Part shown: positions 8,834-19,210 of the stretch, piece by piece | Position numbering within the stretch: position 1 is the stretch's first letter | Layout of the letters: the number at the start of each line of letters is the position of its first letter | Assembly (NCBI GenBank): GCA_016861185.1 | Contig: BOKW01000009.1 | Location: 1 to 64,000, forward strand | Length of the DNA stretch: 64,000 nt | Reading direction: 5' to 3' | Origin: Betaproteobacteria bacterium | GTDB taxonomy: Bacteria; Pseudomonadota; Gammaproteobacteria; Burkholderiales; Burkholderiaceae_F | The notes under the pieces: model-generated | Told to the model about the DNA's origin: nothing | Database searches by the model: none | Seen by the model: the letters and a program-made list of their open reading frames with translations, nothing else | Made by a program: the position numbers and the translations under genes

Positions 8834-11560
8834 TTACAGCGTCCGCGCGACTTCCTGCACTTCGAAGATCTCGAGCTGGTCGCCTTCCTTGATGTCGTCG
8901 TAGCCCTTCAGCGACAGGCCGCACTCGAAACCGGCCTTGACCTCCTTGACGTCGTCCTTGAAGCGCTTCAGCGACGACAGCTCGCCGGTCCAGATCACCA
9001 CGTTGTCGCGCAGCAGCCGCGCGTTGGCGGTGCGCTTGACCACGCCGTCGAGCACCATGCAGCCGGCAACCGCGCCGACCTTCGGCACGCGGAAGATTTG
9101 CCGGATCTCGACGAGTCCCAGCACCTGCTCGCGCTGCTCGGGCGCGAGCAGGCCGGACAGCGCCGCCTTCACGTCGTCGACCGCGTCGTAGATGATGTTG
9201 TAGTAGCGGATCTGGATGCCGTTGCCTTCGGCGAGCTTGCGCGCCTGCTGATCGGCGCGCACGTTGAAGCCGATGACGACGGCCTTGCTCGCCAGCGCGA
9301 GGTTGATGTCGCTTTCGGTGATGCCGCCGACCTGCGCGTGCACGACCTGCACCTTGACTTCGTCGGTCGACAGCTTGGTCAGCGCGTGCACCAGCGCTTC
9401 CTGCGATCCCTGCACGTCGGCCTTGATGATCAGCGGCAGCGTGCGGGCCTGACCTTCGCCGATCTGCTCGAACATGTTCTCGAGCTTGGCCGCCTGCTGC
9501 TTGGCGAGCTTGGTGTCGCGGAACTTGCCCTGGCGATACAGGGCGATCTCGCGCGCCTTGCGCTCGTCGCCGAGCACGATCAGCTCGTCGCCGGCGGCCG
9601 GCACGTCCGACAGGCCGACGATCTCGACCGGAATCGACGGCCCCGCCTCCTGGATCGATTTGCCGTTCTCATCGAGCATCGCGCGCACGCGTCCGAAGCA
9701 GGCGCCGGCGAGCACCACGTCGCCCCGTTTCAGGGTCCCGCTCTGCACCAGCACGGTCGCTACCGGGCCGCGCCCCTTGTCGAGCCGCGATTCGATGATC
9801 AGCCCCTTGGCCGGTGCGTCCTTGACCGCCTTCAGTTCGAGCACCTCGGCCTGCAGCAGCACGTTCTCGAGCAGCTCGTCGATGCCCTTGCCGGTCTTTG
9901 CCGACACCGGGCAGAACGGCGAGTCGCCGCCGTACTCCTCCGGGACGACGCCTTCGGCGACCAACTCCTGCTTGACGCGCTCCGGGTTGGCCTCCGGCTT
10001 GTCGATCTTGTTCAGCGCGACGACCAGCGGAACGCCCGCGGCTTTCGCGTGCGCGATCGCCTCCTTGGTCTGCGGCATCACGCCGTCGTCGGCGGCGACC
10101 ACCAGCACGACGATGTCGGTCGCCTTGGCGCCGCGCGCGCGCATCGCCGTGAACGCCTCGTGACCTGGCGTGTCGAGGAACGTGACGATGCCGCGCGGCG
10201 TCTCGACGTGGTAGGCGCCGATGTGCTGCGTGATTCCGCCCGCCTCGCCCGCGGCGACCTTGGTGCGGCGGATGTAGTCGAGCAGCGAAGTCTTGCCGTG
10301 GTCGACGTGGCCCATGATCGTCACGACCGGCGGGCGCGGTTCGGCCACCGCCTCGGCCGCAGCACCGGCTGCCGTCTCGGCGAGCAGCGCCTCGGGGGAG
10401 TCGAGTTTGGCCGCCACCGGCGTGTGCCCCAGCTCGGTGACGACGATCATCGCGGTGTCCTGGTCGAGCACCTGGTTGATCGTCACCATCTGGCCGAGCT
10501 TCATCAGCACCTTGATGACCTCGGAGGCCTTGACCGCCATCTTGTGCGCGAGATCGGCGACCGTGATCGTTTCGGGCACGCTGACCTCGCGCACGATCGG
10601 CTCGCTCGGCATCGCAACCGCCGCGCGCTCTTCGCCGCGCTCGTCGCGCCCGTGCCGGCTCTTGCCCTTCGGACCGCGCCAGCCCGCCGCACCGCCCGAC
10701 GTGTCGCCGCGCGTCTTCAGCGCGCGCTTCTTCGCGGCGTCCTCCGACCAGCTCGACGCGAGCTTGCCCGACTTGATCTCCTTGACGCCCGGCTTCTTCT
10801 CTTCCTTCTTCGCTTCGGCCGGCTTCGCTTCCGCCTTGGCCGCCGGCTTGTGCAGCGTGCCTTCGGTGGTCGGCGCCTTCAGCACCTTCTTCGGCGCCGT
10901 CATCATGCTCTTGATTGCGGCGACTTCCTCCTCGACCGCGCGGCGCGCGCGCTCCTGCGCGAGCTGCGCCTGCTTCGCGGCTTCGTCCGCGGCGCGCTGC
11001 TCGGCGCGGATGCGTTCGACCTCGGCGTTGGCCGCGGCTTCGCGTTCCTTGGCGGCGTCGAGCGCCTCCTGCTCCTGCCGCTGCGCCTGCTGGACCTCGC
11101 GCTGCGCGCGTTCGGCGCGTTCCTTGGCCTCGGCCATCTGGCGCGCGACCAGCTCGGCCGCGCGGCGCGCCTCTTCCTCGCGCTTGGCGAGTTCTGCGGC
11201 GTCGATCACGGGCGCCGCCGGCGCGGCCGGCGGCGCCTCGGGTTCGGCCGCGGCCGCCTCGTCGCGCTTGACGAAGACGCGCTTCTTGCGCACCTCCACC
11301 TGGATCGTGCGCGCGCGGCCGGTGCCGTCCGCCTGCTTGATCTCGGTGGTCTGCTTGCGCGTCAGCGTGATCTTCTTCTTCTCCGGCGCCTCGGCGCCGT
11401 GCGCCTTGCGCAGCGAGTCCAGCAGGCGCGCCTTGTCCTCTTCGGTCAGCGCGTCACCCTCGGCCTTCTTGTTGACGCCGGCGGCGCGCAGTTGTTCGAG
11501 CAGCAGTTGCGGCGGAACCTTCAGCTCCGCGGCGAACTGGGAAACGGTGTTGCTCGGCAT
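8834..11560 (-). CDS. infB: Translation initiation factor IF-2
   Basis: IF-2 delivers initiator tRNA to the 30S subunit and promotes subunit joining. The 908-residue product has the N-terminal IF2N motif ([10 protein letters not shown]). A long Ala/Glu/Lys/Arg coiled-coil linker (about 80-330) follows, with a second IF2N segment near 340-390. The GTPase domain has G1 at 417-424 (Gly-His-Val-Asp-His-Gly-Lys-Thr), then Asp-Thr-Pro-Gly-His and Asn-Lys-Ile-Asp, and beta-barrel domains II to IV complete the protein. A GAGGGAAG ribosome binding site supports the start. It follows nusA by 63 bases. The opposite strand has a long open frame that is only a shadow. Confidence 0.98.
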   Translation of the reverse strand: MPSNTVSQFAAELKVPPQLLLEQLRAAGVNKKAEGDALTEEDKARLLDSLRKAHGAEAPEKKKITLTRKQTTEIKQADGTGRARTIQVEVRKKRVFVKRDEAAAAEPEAPPAAPAAPVIDAAELAKREEEARRAAELVARQMAEAKERAERAQREVQQAQRQEQEALDAAKEREAAANAEVERIRAEQRAADEAAKQAQLAQERARRAVEEEVAAIKSMMTAPKKVLKAPTTEGTLHKPAAKAEAKPAEAKKEEKKPGVKEIKSGKLASSWSEDAAKKRALKTRGDTSGGAAGWRGPKGKSRHGRDERGEERAAVAMPSEPIVREVSVPETITVADLAHKMAVKASEVIKVLMKLGQMVTINQVLDQDTAMIVVTELGHTPVAAKLDSPEALLAETAAGAAAEAVAEPRPPVVTIMGHVDHGKTSLLDYIRRTKVAAGEAGGITQHIGAYHVETPRGIVTFLDTPGHEAFTAMRARGAKATDIVVLVVAADDGVMPQTKEAIAHAKAAGVPLVVALNKIDKPEANPERVKQELVAEGVVPEEYGGDSPFCPVSAKTGKGIDELLENVLLQAEVLELKAVKDAPAKGLIIESRLDKGRGPVATVLVQSGTLKRGDVVLAGACFGRVRAMLDENGKSIQEAGPSIPVEIVGLSDVPAAGDELIVLGDERKAREIALYRQGKFRDTKLAKQQAAKLENMFEQIGEGQARTLPLIIKADVQGSQEALVHALTKLSTDEVKVQVVHAQVGGITESDINLALASKAVVIGFNVRADQQARKLAEGNGIQIRYYNIIYDAVDDVKAALSGLLAPEQREQVLGLVEIRQIFRVPKVGAVAGCMVLDGVVKRTANARLLRDNVVIWTGELSSLKRFKDDVKEVKAGFECGLSLKGYDDIKEGDQLEIFEVQEVARTL

Positions 11561-11623
11561 AGATGATCTTCCCTCGCTGCTTGGTTGCTTCGGCCCTGCG
11601 TCGTGTCCGTCAGCGGCCGTCCA

Positions 11624-13126
11624 TCACTTGCTGCTCGTCTCTTCGGCGAACCAGTGCGCGCGCGCCGCCATGATCAGCGTCTTGGCGCGCTCCTCGTCGA
11701 TGCCGGTCATCTCGACCAGCTCGTCGACCGCCAGCTCGCCCAGGTCGTCGCGCGTGTTGATGTTGTTGCCGGCGAGCTTGGCCGCCAGCTCCTTGTCCAT
11801 GCCCTCCAGCTCGAGCATCGCGGGCTCGACCTTCTCGAGGTTTTCCTCGCGCGCGATCGCCTCCGTGAGCAGCGCGTTGCGCGCGCGGGTGCGCAGCTCC
11901 TCGACCGTCTCTTCGTCGAAGGCTTCGATCTCGAGCAGCTCGTTGACCGGCACATAGGCGATCTCGTCGAGCGTGGAGAAGCCCTCGGCGATCAGTATGT
12001 TGGCGATCTCCTCGTCGACGTCGAGCTTCTCCATGAACAGCGCACGGATCGCCTCCTGTTCGCCCTGCTGCTTTTGCTGCGACTCCTCGGCCGTCATGAT
12101 GTTGATCTGCCAGCCGGTCAGCTCGGAGGCGAGCCGGACGTTCTGCCCGCTGCGGCCGATCGCGATCGCCAGGTTGTCCTCGTCGACCACCACGTCCATC
12201 GCGTGCTTGTCCTCGTCGACGACGATCGAACTGACGTTCGCCGGCGCGAGCGCGCCGATCACGAACTGCGCCGGATCGTCGGACCACAGCACGATGTCGA
12301 CGCGTTCGCCCGCCAGCTCGTTGGTCACCGCCTGCACGCGCGAGCCGCGCATGCCGACACACGTGCCGATCGGGTCGATGCGGCGGTCGTTGGTCCACAC
12401 GGCGATCTTGGCGCGCACGCCCGGATCGCGCGCCGCGGACTTGATCACCAGCAGCCCCTGCTCGATCTCGGGCACCTCGAACTCGAACAGCTTCTTCAGA
12501 AAGTCGGGCGAGGTGCGCGACAGGATCACCTGCGGGCCGCGCGCCTGGCGGTCGATCTTGGCGACATACGCGCGCACGCGGTCGCCGATGCGCAGGTTCT
12601 CCTTCGGGATCATCTCGGAGCGCGGCAGCCGCGCCTCGATCTTGCCGATCTCGACGATCGCGTCGCCCTTGTCCATCCGCTTGATCGTGCCGCTGACGAT
12701 CTGGTCGCCGCGCGCGAGGAACTCCTGCAGCAGCTGCTCGCGTTCGGCGTCGCGGATCTTCTGCAGGATCACCTGCTTGGTGTCCTGCGCGAAGCGGCGG
12801 CCGGTGGCGACCTCCTGCTTCGGAAGCTGCTCCTCGATGTACTCGTCGACCTCGATGTCGGGGATCTGCTCGCGCGCCTCCGACAGGATGATCTGGTGGC
12901 CCGGCTCCTGGAGTCCCGCCTCGTCGGGCACGACGAGCCAGCGCCGGAACGCGTCGTAGTCGCCGGTTTCGCGGTCGACCGCCACGCGGATCTCGACGTC
13001 CTCCTCGTGGAAAAGCTTTTTGGTCGCCGCAGCCAGCGCCGACTCGAGGGCGCCGAAGACGATCTCGCGCGGAACGTTCTTCTCGCGCGCGAGCGCATCG
13101 ACCAACAGCAGAATTTCACGGCTCAT
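11624..13126 (-). CDS. nusA: Transcription termination/antitermination factor NusA
   Basis: NusA binds RNA polymerase and controls pausing, termination and antitermination. The 500-residue protein has the N-terminal polymerase-binding domain (about 1-125) and an S1 domain (about 135-200). The KH1/KH2 region (about 205-345) contains [12 protein letters not shown]. Two C-terminal acidic helix-hairpin repeats (about 365-495), the alpha-CTD-binding type found in proteobacteria, complete it. The start ATG overlaps the rimP stop (ATGA). In other proteobacteria NusA controls its own operon, which is relevant to the terminator-bearing leader before rimP here. Confidence 0.98.
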   Translation of the reverse strand: MSREILLLVDALAREKNVPREIVFGALESALAAATKKLFHEEDVEIRVAVDRETGDYDAFRRWLVVPDEAGLQEPGHQIILSEAREQIPDIEVDEYIEEQLPKQEVATGRRFAQDTKQVILQKIRDAEREQLLQEFLARGDQIVSGTIKRMDKGDAIVEIGKIEARLPRSEMIPKENLRIGDRVRAYVAKIDRQARGPQVILSRTSPDFLKKLFEFEVPEIEQGLLVIKSAARDPGVRAKIAVWTNDRRIDPIGTCVGMRGSRVQAVTNELAGERVDIVLWSDDPAQFVIGALAPANVSSIVVDEDKHAMDVVVDEDNLAIAIGRSGQNVRLASELTGWQINIMTAEESQQKQQGEQEAIRALFMEKLDVDEEIANILIAEGFSTLDEIAYVPVNELLEIEAFDEETVEELRTRARNALLTEAIAREENLEKVEPAMLELEGMDKELAAKLAGNNINTRDDLGELAVDELVEMTGIDEERAKTLIMAARAHWFAEETSSK

Positions 13127-13701
13127 CTTTGCCCGCTCCTGAAGTTCAGCACCGGCACCAGCCGCGCACGGTCGAGATCCGCAAGGGCGAACTCGATCGT
13201 CTGCGGCGGCGCCGCCAATTCGTCCGGCGTGCTCCGCTTCTTTCCGGGCGCACGCCCTTTCGCTCGCCCGGCCCCGGCTGACTGCGCGTCCGCGTCGTTG
13301 GGCGACACTTCGATCCGCACGCGCTCCTGCCCGACCGCCCCGGCCACGCCCAACAGCCTCCCGCGGAAGCGGCGGCGCCCGTCCAAGGGCGCGAGCAGTT
13401 GCACCTGTACCTGCGCGCCGGCAAACCGTTCGAAGTCACGCCGCTTCGCAAGCCGCCGGTCCACGCCCGGCGACGACACTTCCAGCCGGTCGTAATCGAC
13501 GCCCTCGACCGCGAACAGGTGCGTCAACTGGTGGCTGACGCGCTCGCAGTCTTCCACCGTGACGCCGCCCGCAGCCGCCGGCGCGTCCAGCGTGACGCGC
13601 AGCAGGCCGTGGCCGGCGCGCTCGACATCGACCAGCTCGTAGTCGAGCCCTTCGACCGTGCGCTCGATCAGCGCGTACAACTCCTTCGCGACACCCGCCA
13701 A
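13123..13701 (-). CDS. rimP: Ribosome maturation factor RimP
   Basis: RimP is needed for 30S subunit assembly. A TTG start at 13699-13701 with GGAG seven bases upstream gives 192 residues beginning Met-Ala-Gly-Val-Ala-Lys-Glu-Leu-Tyr. It contains the family segments [19 protein letters not shown] and [10 protein letters not shown]. A basic low-complexity insert lies near 140-165. An upstream in-frame ATG (13791) was rejected because it lies in the terminator hairpin and would translate its U-tract. RimP and NusA overlap by ATGA, so they are probably coupled. Confidence 0.93.
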   Translation of the reverse strand: MAGVAKELYALIERTVEGLDYELVDVERAGHGLLRVTLDAPAAAGGVTVEDCERVSHQLTHLFAVEGVDYDRLEVSSPGVDRRLAKRRDFERFAGAQVQVQLLAPLDGRRRFRGRLLGVAGAVGQERVRIEVSPNDADAQSAGAGRAKGRAPGKKRSTPDELAAPPQTIEFALADLDRARLVPVLNFRSGQR

Positions 13702-13765
13702 GACACCGCTCCGGCGACCGGAGCAACCGATCGCGCTTCGGCTTGCGCCGAGTCCAGCAAGAAAC

Positions 13766-13791
13766 AAAAAAAAATGGGCCCGAAAGCCCAT
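13766..13791 (-). terminator. Intrinsic terminator or attenuator in the rimP leader
   Basis: Read on the minus strand, a six-pair ATGGGC/GCCCAT stem with a TTTCGG loop is followed directly by nine T residues, the classic intrinsic terminator form. It lies about 90 bases downstream of the inferred start of the rimP transcript and about 65 bases upstream of the rimP start codon. It therefore stands between promoter and operon and may act as an attenuator. It could also end rluB transcription leaking from upstream. Confidence 0.85.
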
Positions 13792-13809
13792 CCTCGCAAT
13801 TCAACAGGC

Positions 13810-13839
13810 CTGCACGCCAAGGACTTGCGCCGCGTGCAG
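13810..13839 (-). promoter_or_regulatory. Leader hairpin upstream of rimP
   Basis: A perfect 8-bp inverted repeat, CTGCACGC at 13810-13817 and GCGTGCAG at 13832-13839, encloses a 14-base loop in the rimP leader, between the promoter and the terminator. It could be a structured element that competes with or helps the downstream terminator. Reading from the promoter, a very short frame (Met-Arg-Thr-Tyr-Arg-Arg-Ala-Arg-Val-Gly-Phe, stop) also exists in the leader, but nothing shows it is translated. Confidence 0.5.
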
Positions 13840-13888
13840 CCGATGGGCGCCCGATCAGAATCCGACGCGAGCCCTTCGGTAAGTGCGC

Positions 13889-13917
13889 ATTATAGGGGCC
13901 AAGCCTTGTCGGAACAA
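13889..13917 (-). promoter_or_regulatory. Sigma-70 promoter for the rimP-nusA-infB operon
   Basis: On the minus strand a TTGTTC -35 (13912-13917) and a perfect TATAAT -10 (13889-13894) are separated by exactly 17 bases. The inferred transcription start is near 13882, giving a leader of about 180 bases before the rimP TTG. The promoter sits between rluB and rimP, so rimP need not depend on transcription from rluB. Confidence 0.8.
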
Positions 13918-13941
13918 GGGCTTAGCCCGAATCCCGCAACG

Positions 13942-15294
13942 TCAGAAACCGCGCGACGACTTGGGGCGTCGGAAGCGCTGATGCTGGCCCGGGCCAGGGC
14001 GTTGGCCGCCCGGACGGCCGCCGGCTGCGATGTAGCTCACCGTGCTCGTCAACGGGTCCGGCTGGCGCGGTGCCTGCCGTTCCCTGTTCTTACGCTGGCC
14101 CTGCGGTCGCTGACCGCCGGCGGACTTGCCGCGCATTTCGTCGGCGGCGATGCCGAGATCGTGCATCCAGGCCTGGACCCACTCGGGCGACAGCTCCTGG
14201 TAGCGCCCGCGCGCGAGCGAGCGCGGCAACTGGATCGCGCCGTAGCGGATGCGGATCAGGCGGCTGACTTCGAGCCCGACCGCCTCGAACATGCGCCGCA
14301 CCTCGCGGTTGCGTCCCTCGGCGATGACCACGCGATACCACCGGTTCGCGCCCTGGCCGCCCGCATCCTCGAGCTTCGAGAACGCAGCCGTGCCGTCGTC
14401 CAGTTGCACGCCCGCGAGCAGGCGCTGCTTCTGCTCGTCGGTCAACTCGCCCAGCACGCGCACGGCGTACTCGCGCTCGACCTCGTAGCGCGGATGCATC
14501 AGGCGGTTGGCCAGTTCACCCGAGGTCGTGAAAAGCAGCAGCCCCTCGGTGTTGAAGTCGAGCCGACCGACCGCCACCCAACGGCCGCCGGAGACCTTGG
14601 GCAGTCTGTCGAACACGGTCGGACGCTTTTCGGGGTCGTCCTGCGAAACGATCTCGCCCGCCGGCTTGTGATAGAGCAGCACGCGCGGCGCCTTGCCGGG
14701 CTGCTTGCGCACCAACGGTTTGCCGTTGACGCGCACCTGGTCGGTCGGCAGCACGCGCTGGCCGATGTGCGCGGGTTGGCCGTTGACCGAGACGCGGCCG
14801 GCGATGATCAGCTCTTCCATATCGCGCCGCGAACCGATGCCGGCATCGGCGAGGACCTTGTGCAGCTTGTCCGATTGCGCGGCAAGTGCCTGCTTGGCCG
14901 CGCGTCGTCCGCGTTCCAGCAGTTCGCGCGGCAGCGGCGTCGGCGGCATTGCGGCGGGGTTGATCTCGTCGCCTTCACCAGCCAGCAGCGCGGCGGGCGC
15001 CTCCTCGATTGCCGCCGCGTCGGCCGATCCGCCCTCGGCGCGGGGTGCGCCATTCGGCTGGCTCTGCCCCCGTCCCCGCCCTCGCCTGCGACGGCCATGC
15101 GGCCCGCGCGGACGGCGTTCTCCGCCCTCCGCGCCTTCGGTCGCCGCTACGTCGTCCAAGGGACCCGCGTCCGTGACGCGCGACGGCGGGGACTCGGTCT
15201 GCGAATCGTCCGCGGTGCGCGACTGCGCGGAGGGCTCGGCCTGCGTGGTCGGAATCGTCGGATCTTCTTCGTGCGGCCGTGCGGCGTGGTTCAT
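13942..15294 (-). CDS. rluB: 23S rRNA pseudouridine(2605) synthase RluB-like
   Basis: The 450-residue product has a long charged N-terminal extension (about 1-135, with an Arg/Gly-rich patch). An S4 RNA-binding domain (about 140-190, [16 protein letters not shown]) and an RsuA/RluB catalytic domain follow. The catalytic Asp is in [13 protein letters not shown]. The C-terminal tail is Arg/Gly/Gln-rich. Enzymes of this family modify U2605 of 23S rRNA. It starts 11 bases after scpB, a pairing often seen in betaproteobacteria. RluE/RluF-type activity is possible, but the context favours RluB. Confidence 0.92.
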   Translation of the reverse strand: MNHAARPHEEDPTIPTTQAEPSAQSRTADDSQTESPPSRVTDAGPLDDVAATEGAEGGERRPRGPHGRRRRGRGRGQSQPNGAPRAEGGSADAAAIEEAPAALLAGEGDEINPAAMPPTPLPRELLERGRRAAKQALAAQSDKLHKVLADAGIGSRRDMEELIIAGRVSVNGQPAHIGQRVLPTDQVRVNGKPLVRKQPGKAPRVLLYHKPAGEIVSQDDPEKRPTVFDRLPKVSGGRWVAVGRLDFNTEGLLLFTTSGELANRLMHPRYEVEREYAVRVLGELTDEQKQRLLAGVQLDDGTAAFSKLEDAGGQGANRWYRVVIAEGRNREVRRMFEAVGLEVSRLIRIRYGAIQLPRSLARGRYQELSPEWVQAWMHDLGIAADEMRGKSAGGQRPQGQRKNRERQAPRQPDPLTSTVSYIAAGGRPGGQRPGPGQHQRFRRPKSSRGF

Positions 15295-15305
15295 GGCGGA
15301 ATCGA

Positions 15306-15941
15306 TCAGGACGGAACGTGTGCCGGTTCTTCTTCGGCCGGCGTGAGCGGAAGGGAGGGCGCTTCGGACTCGGAAGGCGAGGCGCCCGCGGAGGCGAACT
15401 GCAGCTCGAACTCGGCGGGCAGCGCGCCGCCGCCGGCCTCCAGCGGCGGCAGCTCGTCGAGCGAGCGCAGGCCGAGGTCGTCGAGGAAAGTGCGCGTCGT
15501 CGCGAACAGCGCCGGACGCCCGGGCGCCTCGCGATGGCCGATGGCTTCGACCCAACCGCGCTCCTCGAGCGTCTTCAGGACCTGCGGCGAAACCGTCACG
15601 CCGCGGATCTCCTCGATGTCGCCGCGCGTGACCGGCTGGCGATAGGCGATGATCGCGAGCGTCTCGAGCACAGCGCGCGAGTACTTCGGCGGCTTTTCCG
15701 GATTCAGGCGGTCGAGGTAGACGCGCATTGACTGCCGGCTCTGAAAGCGCCAGCCGGACGCCAGGCTCACCAGCTCGATGCCGCGGTCGCTCCAATCGCG
15801 CCGCAACTCGTCGAGCAGCACGCGCACCGTGTCCGCGTTCAGCTCGTCGGCAAAGAGCTTGCGCAACTCGGCCATCGGCAGAGGCCGCTCCGCCGTCAAC
15901 AATGCCGTCTCGAGGACGATCTTCGCCTCTTGTGTGTTCAT
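15306..15941 (-). CDS. scpB: Segregation and condensation protein B
   Basis: ScpB is a winged-helix partner of SMC and ScpA in chromosome condensation. The 211-residue product starts [15 protein letters not shown]. It carries the conserved [20 protein letters not shown] stretch and the Gly-Asp-Ile-Glu-Glu-Ile-Arg-Gly-Val motif, with an acidic C-terminal tail. The start at 15941 has CGGAG a few bases upstream; a longer N-terminal frame was judged unlikely. No scpA is visible within the window. Confidence 0.93.
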   Translation of the reverse strand: MNTQEAKIVLETALLTAERPLPMAELRKLFADELNADTVRVLLDELRRDWSDRGIELVSLASGWRFQSRQSMRVYLDRLNPEKPPKYSRAVLETLAIIAYRQPVTRGDIEEIRGVTVSPQVLKTLEERGWVEAIGHREAPGRPALFATTRTFLDDLGLRSLDELPPLEAGGGALPAEFELQFASAGASPSESEAPSLPLTPAEEEPAHVPS

Positions 15942-16259
15942 CGCTCCGATCAAGAAAGATCGAGGTTCGTGCACCGCCGTGCGCATACGGCGCACAGGCG
16001 AAACGTCCGGGTATCACCGAACGGAAATCGAAGAACCCGCGTGCGTGGCCCGCGCCAAGCAGGCTGTTGTTCTGGAATGCCTGCTACGTGCAGTGCGGAC
16101 GTTCCGACATCGGGACGATCCGATCAACGTTCGCCGGCGCCGCGCAGCGCGAAGGACGCGCACTTCAAGCAGACGCCGGCCCAACTCCGAATGACGGCGC
16201 AGTCTATCACGGCGCTCATCGTCAACAAGCAGGAGTCCCGCGACTCGATTCAGGGTCGA
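15942..16259. other. Intergenic stretch between scpB and the beta-helix lipoprotein gene
   Basis: No supported gene, tRNA, hairpin with a T-run or clear -10/-35 pair was seen here. It must contain the promoter for scpB-rluB, but no good match stands out. Several frames are open on both strands because the DNA is GC-rich, and none has family features. Confidence 0.5.
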
Positions 16260-17939
16260 CTAAGGCTTGACTTCAAGTTTCGGCAGCCAACCCGGGTTGG
16301 ATCCTTCGCCCGTATACGCCCCGCGGAAAGTCCAATCCCGCGGATTGCCGTTGAAGTCGCGGTCCCACGCCGCAAAGCCCACGATCGAAGACGTGTCCGG
16401 CGCCGCGCCGCGCAGGGCGCCCGCCTTGGGGAACAGGTCGAGTTGACCCAGCGCGCCGGTCGGGTTGTTCAGGAAGGCCGAGGCGCCGGCATACGAGCCG
16501 GTCGCGTTGGCAGCCTGCGTGCCGCCGCTGATCGGCGTCGCCGCGAACACCGCGTTGCCGATCACATACTGCGTGTAACCGGAACCGCCACTCACCCGGA
16601 TGCCGCTGCCCGACGCAACGATCGTGTTGCCGAAGACCCGCACGTTGCGAACGATGCCGTTGTGCGGCTGGATGTTCACCGCGCTACCGCCGTCGTTGAC
16701 CATCACGTTGCCGTAGAAAGCGATGTTGCCCTCGCCTTGGAACAGCGCCTCGGTCGGGTTCTGATAGAAGAAGTTGCCGTAGATCTCGAATCCGTTTTCC
16801 GAGCCGGGACCGCTGGATGGCTGGTCTCCGACCAGCAGGTTCGGGCGGGGGCCGTCCGACGAAACGAAGCTGCTTCGCTTGACGAATACGTTGTTGCGAA
16901 TGATGGTGGTCGTCCTGCCGGTCGGCATGCCGGCGGGCACGTTCGACCACGGTACCTGATGCTTCACCTGGACGTTGTAGCCGATCGTGTCGACGACCAG
17001 GTTGTTCTCGATGATGCCGGCAACGAACGGACTGTCGCCGGTCGAACTGCCCAAGTACATCCCGGTCCCCGCGCCTTCGATCACGTTGCGGCGGATTACC
17101 CAGTTCCAGGTCGGCGAACCCGTCGTCGAAATGCCGACGATCTGCTGGTCGCCGCCGACGCCGCGAATGCGCAGCCCTTCGATCGTGATGTGGTGCGCGA
17201 GCCCCTGCACGGCGACGCCGAAGCCGCCGAGGTTGCGCCCGTCGACATCGAGATTCCGCACGATCACATAGCTCGCGTTCGCAAACCGGATCGTGTTGTG
17301 GGTCGATCGCCCGAGCAGCACTGCGCGCGCGCCGCTGTCCGGGCCCGTGATCGTGATCGGCTGCGACGGCGTCCCATTCAGGTTGAACACCGGCAGCCCC
17401 GGAACGTCGTTCGGATCATCGTAGGTGCCCGGCGCCAGCACCAGCGTGTCTCCAGGCTGCAGCGCGCGCACCTTTTCCAGATAGTCGCTCGGGCCCGCGT
17501 TGATGACGCGACCACCGGCCGCCTGCGTGCTTGCCGACGCCGGCGTCGAACGCGCCGAGACGTTGCCGGCCGCGTCGAAGGCGGCGACCTCGTAGCGATA
17601 CGTCGTCGCCGGGGTCAACCCCGAATCGTCATACGTCGTCCCCGCAGCAGTTCCGATCTGGTTGCCGTCGCGGAAGATCCGATAACCGGCCACACCGACG
17701 TTGTCGCTCGCCGCGCCCCACGTCACGCGGATCGACACGGACGACATCGCCGTCGCGGAGACGTTTGCCGGTGCGCTCGGTGCAGCCGTGTCCGGCACAG
17801 ACGGCGGCGGCGAAGGCGGTGGCGTCGCTGCAGGCGTTGCCGCGGGTGCGTCGCCTCCGCCACAGGAGGCAAGCGCAAACGCTCCGAGGATCGCCCAAAC
17901 GGCGACCGCTGACAGAAGACGATGGGGTCTGCTACGCAT
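16260..17939 (-). CDS. Secreted lipoprotein with FnIII and parallel beta-helix domains
   Basis: The 559-residue product has a lipoprotein signal (lipobox Leu-Ala-Ser-Cys, Cys26) and an Ala/Thr/Pro linker (about 30-50). One fibronectin type III domain (about 53-138, with Asp-Ala-Ala-Gly-Asn-Val-Ser near its end) follows, then a right-handed parallel beta-helix (about 145-559). The helix carries Asn-ladder motifs such as Ile-Arg-Arg-Asn-Val-Ile-Glu and Ile-Glu-Asn-Asn-Leu-Val-Val. Such folds occur in pectate-lyase-like enzymes and surface glycan-binding proteins. No catalytic set could be assigned, so the substrate is unknown. The linker-plus-FnIII style resembles the small lipoprotein at 63140, suggesting a related role around the exopolysaccharide. 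It is divergent from lexA. Confidence 0.8.
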   Translation of the reverse strand: MRSRPHRLLSAVAVWAILGAFALASCGGGDAPAATPAATPPPSPPPSVPDTAAPSAPANVSATAMSSVSIRVTWGAASDNVGVAGYRIFRDGNQIGTAAGTTYDDSGLTPATTYRYEVAAFDAAGNVSARSTPASASTQAAGGRVINAGPSDYLEKVRALQPGDTLVLAPGTYDDPNDVPGLPVFNLNGTPSQPITITGPDSGARAVLLGRSTHNTIRFANASYVIVRNLDVDGRNLGGFGVAVQGLAHHITIEGLRIRGVGGDQQIVGISTTGSPTWNWVIRRNVIEGAGTGMYLGSSTGDSPFVAGIIENNLVVDTIGYNVQVKHQVPWSNVPAGMPTGRTTTIIRNNVFVKRSSFVSSDGPRPNLLVGDQPSSGPGSENGFEIYGNFFYQNPTEALFQGEGNIAFYGNVMVNDGGSAVNIQPHNGIVRNVRVFGNTIVASGSGIRVSGGSGYTQYVIGNAVFAATPISGGTQAANATGSYAGASAFLNNPTGALGQLDLFPKAGALRGAAPDTSSIVGFAAWDRDFNGNPRDWTFRGAYTGEGSNPGWLPKLEVKP

Positions 17940-18098
17940 GACCGGGATTATCTTGCCCGGCGGCGAGCGGACCTTCACGTCGAGACGTTCGATCGAACAG
18001 ATGAGCTCGGTCTGAGCGCCCCACTTCGACGACATCGCGCGTTCACCGCCATGAGCGCCGAGCGCAGCGCCCGTCGAGGGCCGGCCGCAGCGCCCTCC

Positions 18099-18132
18099 TT
18101 GCAAACCGCACGGATGCTGTATACATTGCCAG
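18099..18132 (+). promoter_or_regulatory. lexA promoter with overlapping SOS box
   Basis: A -35 TTGCAA (18099-18104) and -10 TACATT (18122-18127) are 17 bases apart. A LexA box of CTG-N10-CAG form, CTGTATACATTGCCAG, spans 18117-18132 and covers the -10. It lies 32 bases upstream of the lexA start. This fits the classic autoregulation of lexA, in which bound repressor blocks the polymerase. Confidence 0.85.
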
Positions 18133-18163
18133 TATCGCCCGATTGGCAGGAAGGACTCGAACG

Positions 18164-18826
18164 ATGAGCAAAGAGACCTCAGTCCTCACGCCCCGACAGG
18201 CCGAGATCCTCGACTTCGTCCGCCGCACGCTCGTCGAAAGCGGGGCGCCGCCGACGCGTGAAGAGATTGCCGACGCGTTCGGCTTCCGCTCGCTGAACGC
18301 CGCCGAGCAGCATCTGCAGGCACTGCAGAAGAAGGGATTGATCGAGCTCGTGCCGGGCACCTCGCGCGGAATCCGGCTCAAGGGCGCTGTCACGGAAACG
18401 GTGCGCGCGCTGAAGGAGGCCGCGCATGAGCTCGGACTACCCGCGGGCCTGCCGCTGATCGGAAAGGTCGCCGCCGGCAGTCCCATCCTCGCGCAGGAAA
18501 ACGTAATCAGGCGTCCGGCCGTCGATCCCCTGCTGTTCAGGCCGCGAGCCGACTATCTGCTCGAAGTGCGCGGCATGAGCATGCGCGACGCCGGCATCTT
18601 CGACGGCGACTGGCTGGCCGTGCACAAGCAGACACAGGCACAGTCGGGCCAGATCGTCGTCGCGCGACTCGGCGACGAGGTCACTGTCAAGCGGCTGAAA
18701 CTCAGGGGAGCAAGAGCCGAACTGATCGCCGAGAACCCGGACTTCGCGCCGATCGTCGTCGACCTGCGGCGCGATCCGTTCGCGATCGAGGGACTGGCTG
18801 TCGGCGTCGTGCGCCCGTCGGTGTAG
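18164..18826 (+). CDS. lexA: SOS repressor LexA
   Basis: LexA represses DNA damage genes and cleaves itself when RecA is activated. The 220-residue product has a winged HTH (about 1-70, including Pro-Pro-Thr-Arg-Glu-Glu-Ile-Ala and Leu-Asn-Ala-Ala-Glu-Gln-His-Leu). The cleavage site is Ala104-Gly105. The S24 peptidase fold carries the Ser139 nucleophile (Gly-Met-Ser-Met) and Lys176 base (Thr-Val-Lys-Arg). The start was set at the ATG after the SOS box. Its position beside a secreted lipoprotein and an exopolysaccharide cluster is probably incidental. Confidence 0.97.
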   Translation: MSKETSVLTPRQAEILDFVRRTLVESGAPPTREEIADAFGFRSLNAAEQHLQALQKKGLIELVPGTSRGIRLKGAVTETVRALKEAAHELGLPAGLPLIGKVAAGSPILAQENVIRRPAVDPLLFRPRADYLLEVRGMSMRDAGIFDGDWLAVHKQTQAQSGQIVVARLGDEVTVKRLKLRGARAELIAENPDFAPIVVDLRRDPFAIEGLAVGVVRPSV

Positions 18827-19210
18827 GGCTGCGCCTTTCGGTCCAGCGGCGCGTCGTTTCCGCCGGTGGACGCGCGCCGCGGGGGCCCTCGCGCTGCGTT
18901 GTAGCAGCGGAAAAGGGGCGCTGCGAATGCGATGTTCCCGCGGCTGCTGGCGCCGCGCCGGACCGCGCGCGCGGTCTCGCGGAACGCTCAAACCGATGCG
19001 CCGGGCAGGAGGGACGGCGCTCGAAAGGGGCTGCGCCCCGAGCGCGACCCGCGCGAGCCCGACAACCCGCGATTTGGCATGGTCCGCCATGCCAATCCGC
19101 GACCCCGCCGTCAGCCAATCTTCCTTAAAGTAGCGCCTCGAATTCTCCGCCCCGCCGGGGACGATTCAGTGGATGGGTCGAGAGGCCGGGCTAGAACTAC
19201 AAGCGCAAGA
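18827..19210. other. Intergenic region between lexA and the glycosyltransferase gene
   Basis: No gene is supported. The stretch holds a strong hairpin at 19068-19101 and must carry the promoter of the glycosyltransferase operon, but no convincing -35/-10 pair was found. A long in-frame extension of the glycosyltransferase into this region is Arg/Pro-rich and lacks family features, so it was not used. Confidence 0.5.
19068..19101. repeat. Strong hairpin upstream of the glycosyltransferase operon
   Basis: Two 15-base arms, CGCGATTTGGCATGG and CCATGCCAATCCGCG, pair with only one displaced base around a TCCG loop. No T-run follows on either strand, so it is not an obvious intrinsic terminator. 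It could be an operator, a transcript-end stabiliser for lexA, or a repeat element. Confidence 0.6.

Noticed and set aside
8819..11566. Long open frame of 915 codons on the plus strand opposite infB
   Set aside because: It is antisense to infB, rich in Arg, Leu, Asp and Gly, and has no family features; codon bias of infB keeps the complementary strand free of stops.
13702..13791. Longer RimP start at an ATG at 13791
   Set aside because: This ATG is inside the terminator stem and the next codons translate the U-tract; the TTG at 13701 has a good ribosome binding site.
18932..19210. N-terminal extension of the GT4 protein
   Set aside because: The extension is Arg/Pro-rich and lies in an intergenic hairpin region; the family N-terminus begins at 19211.
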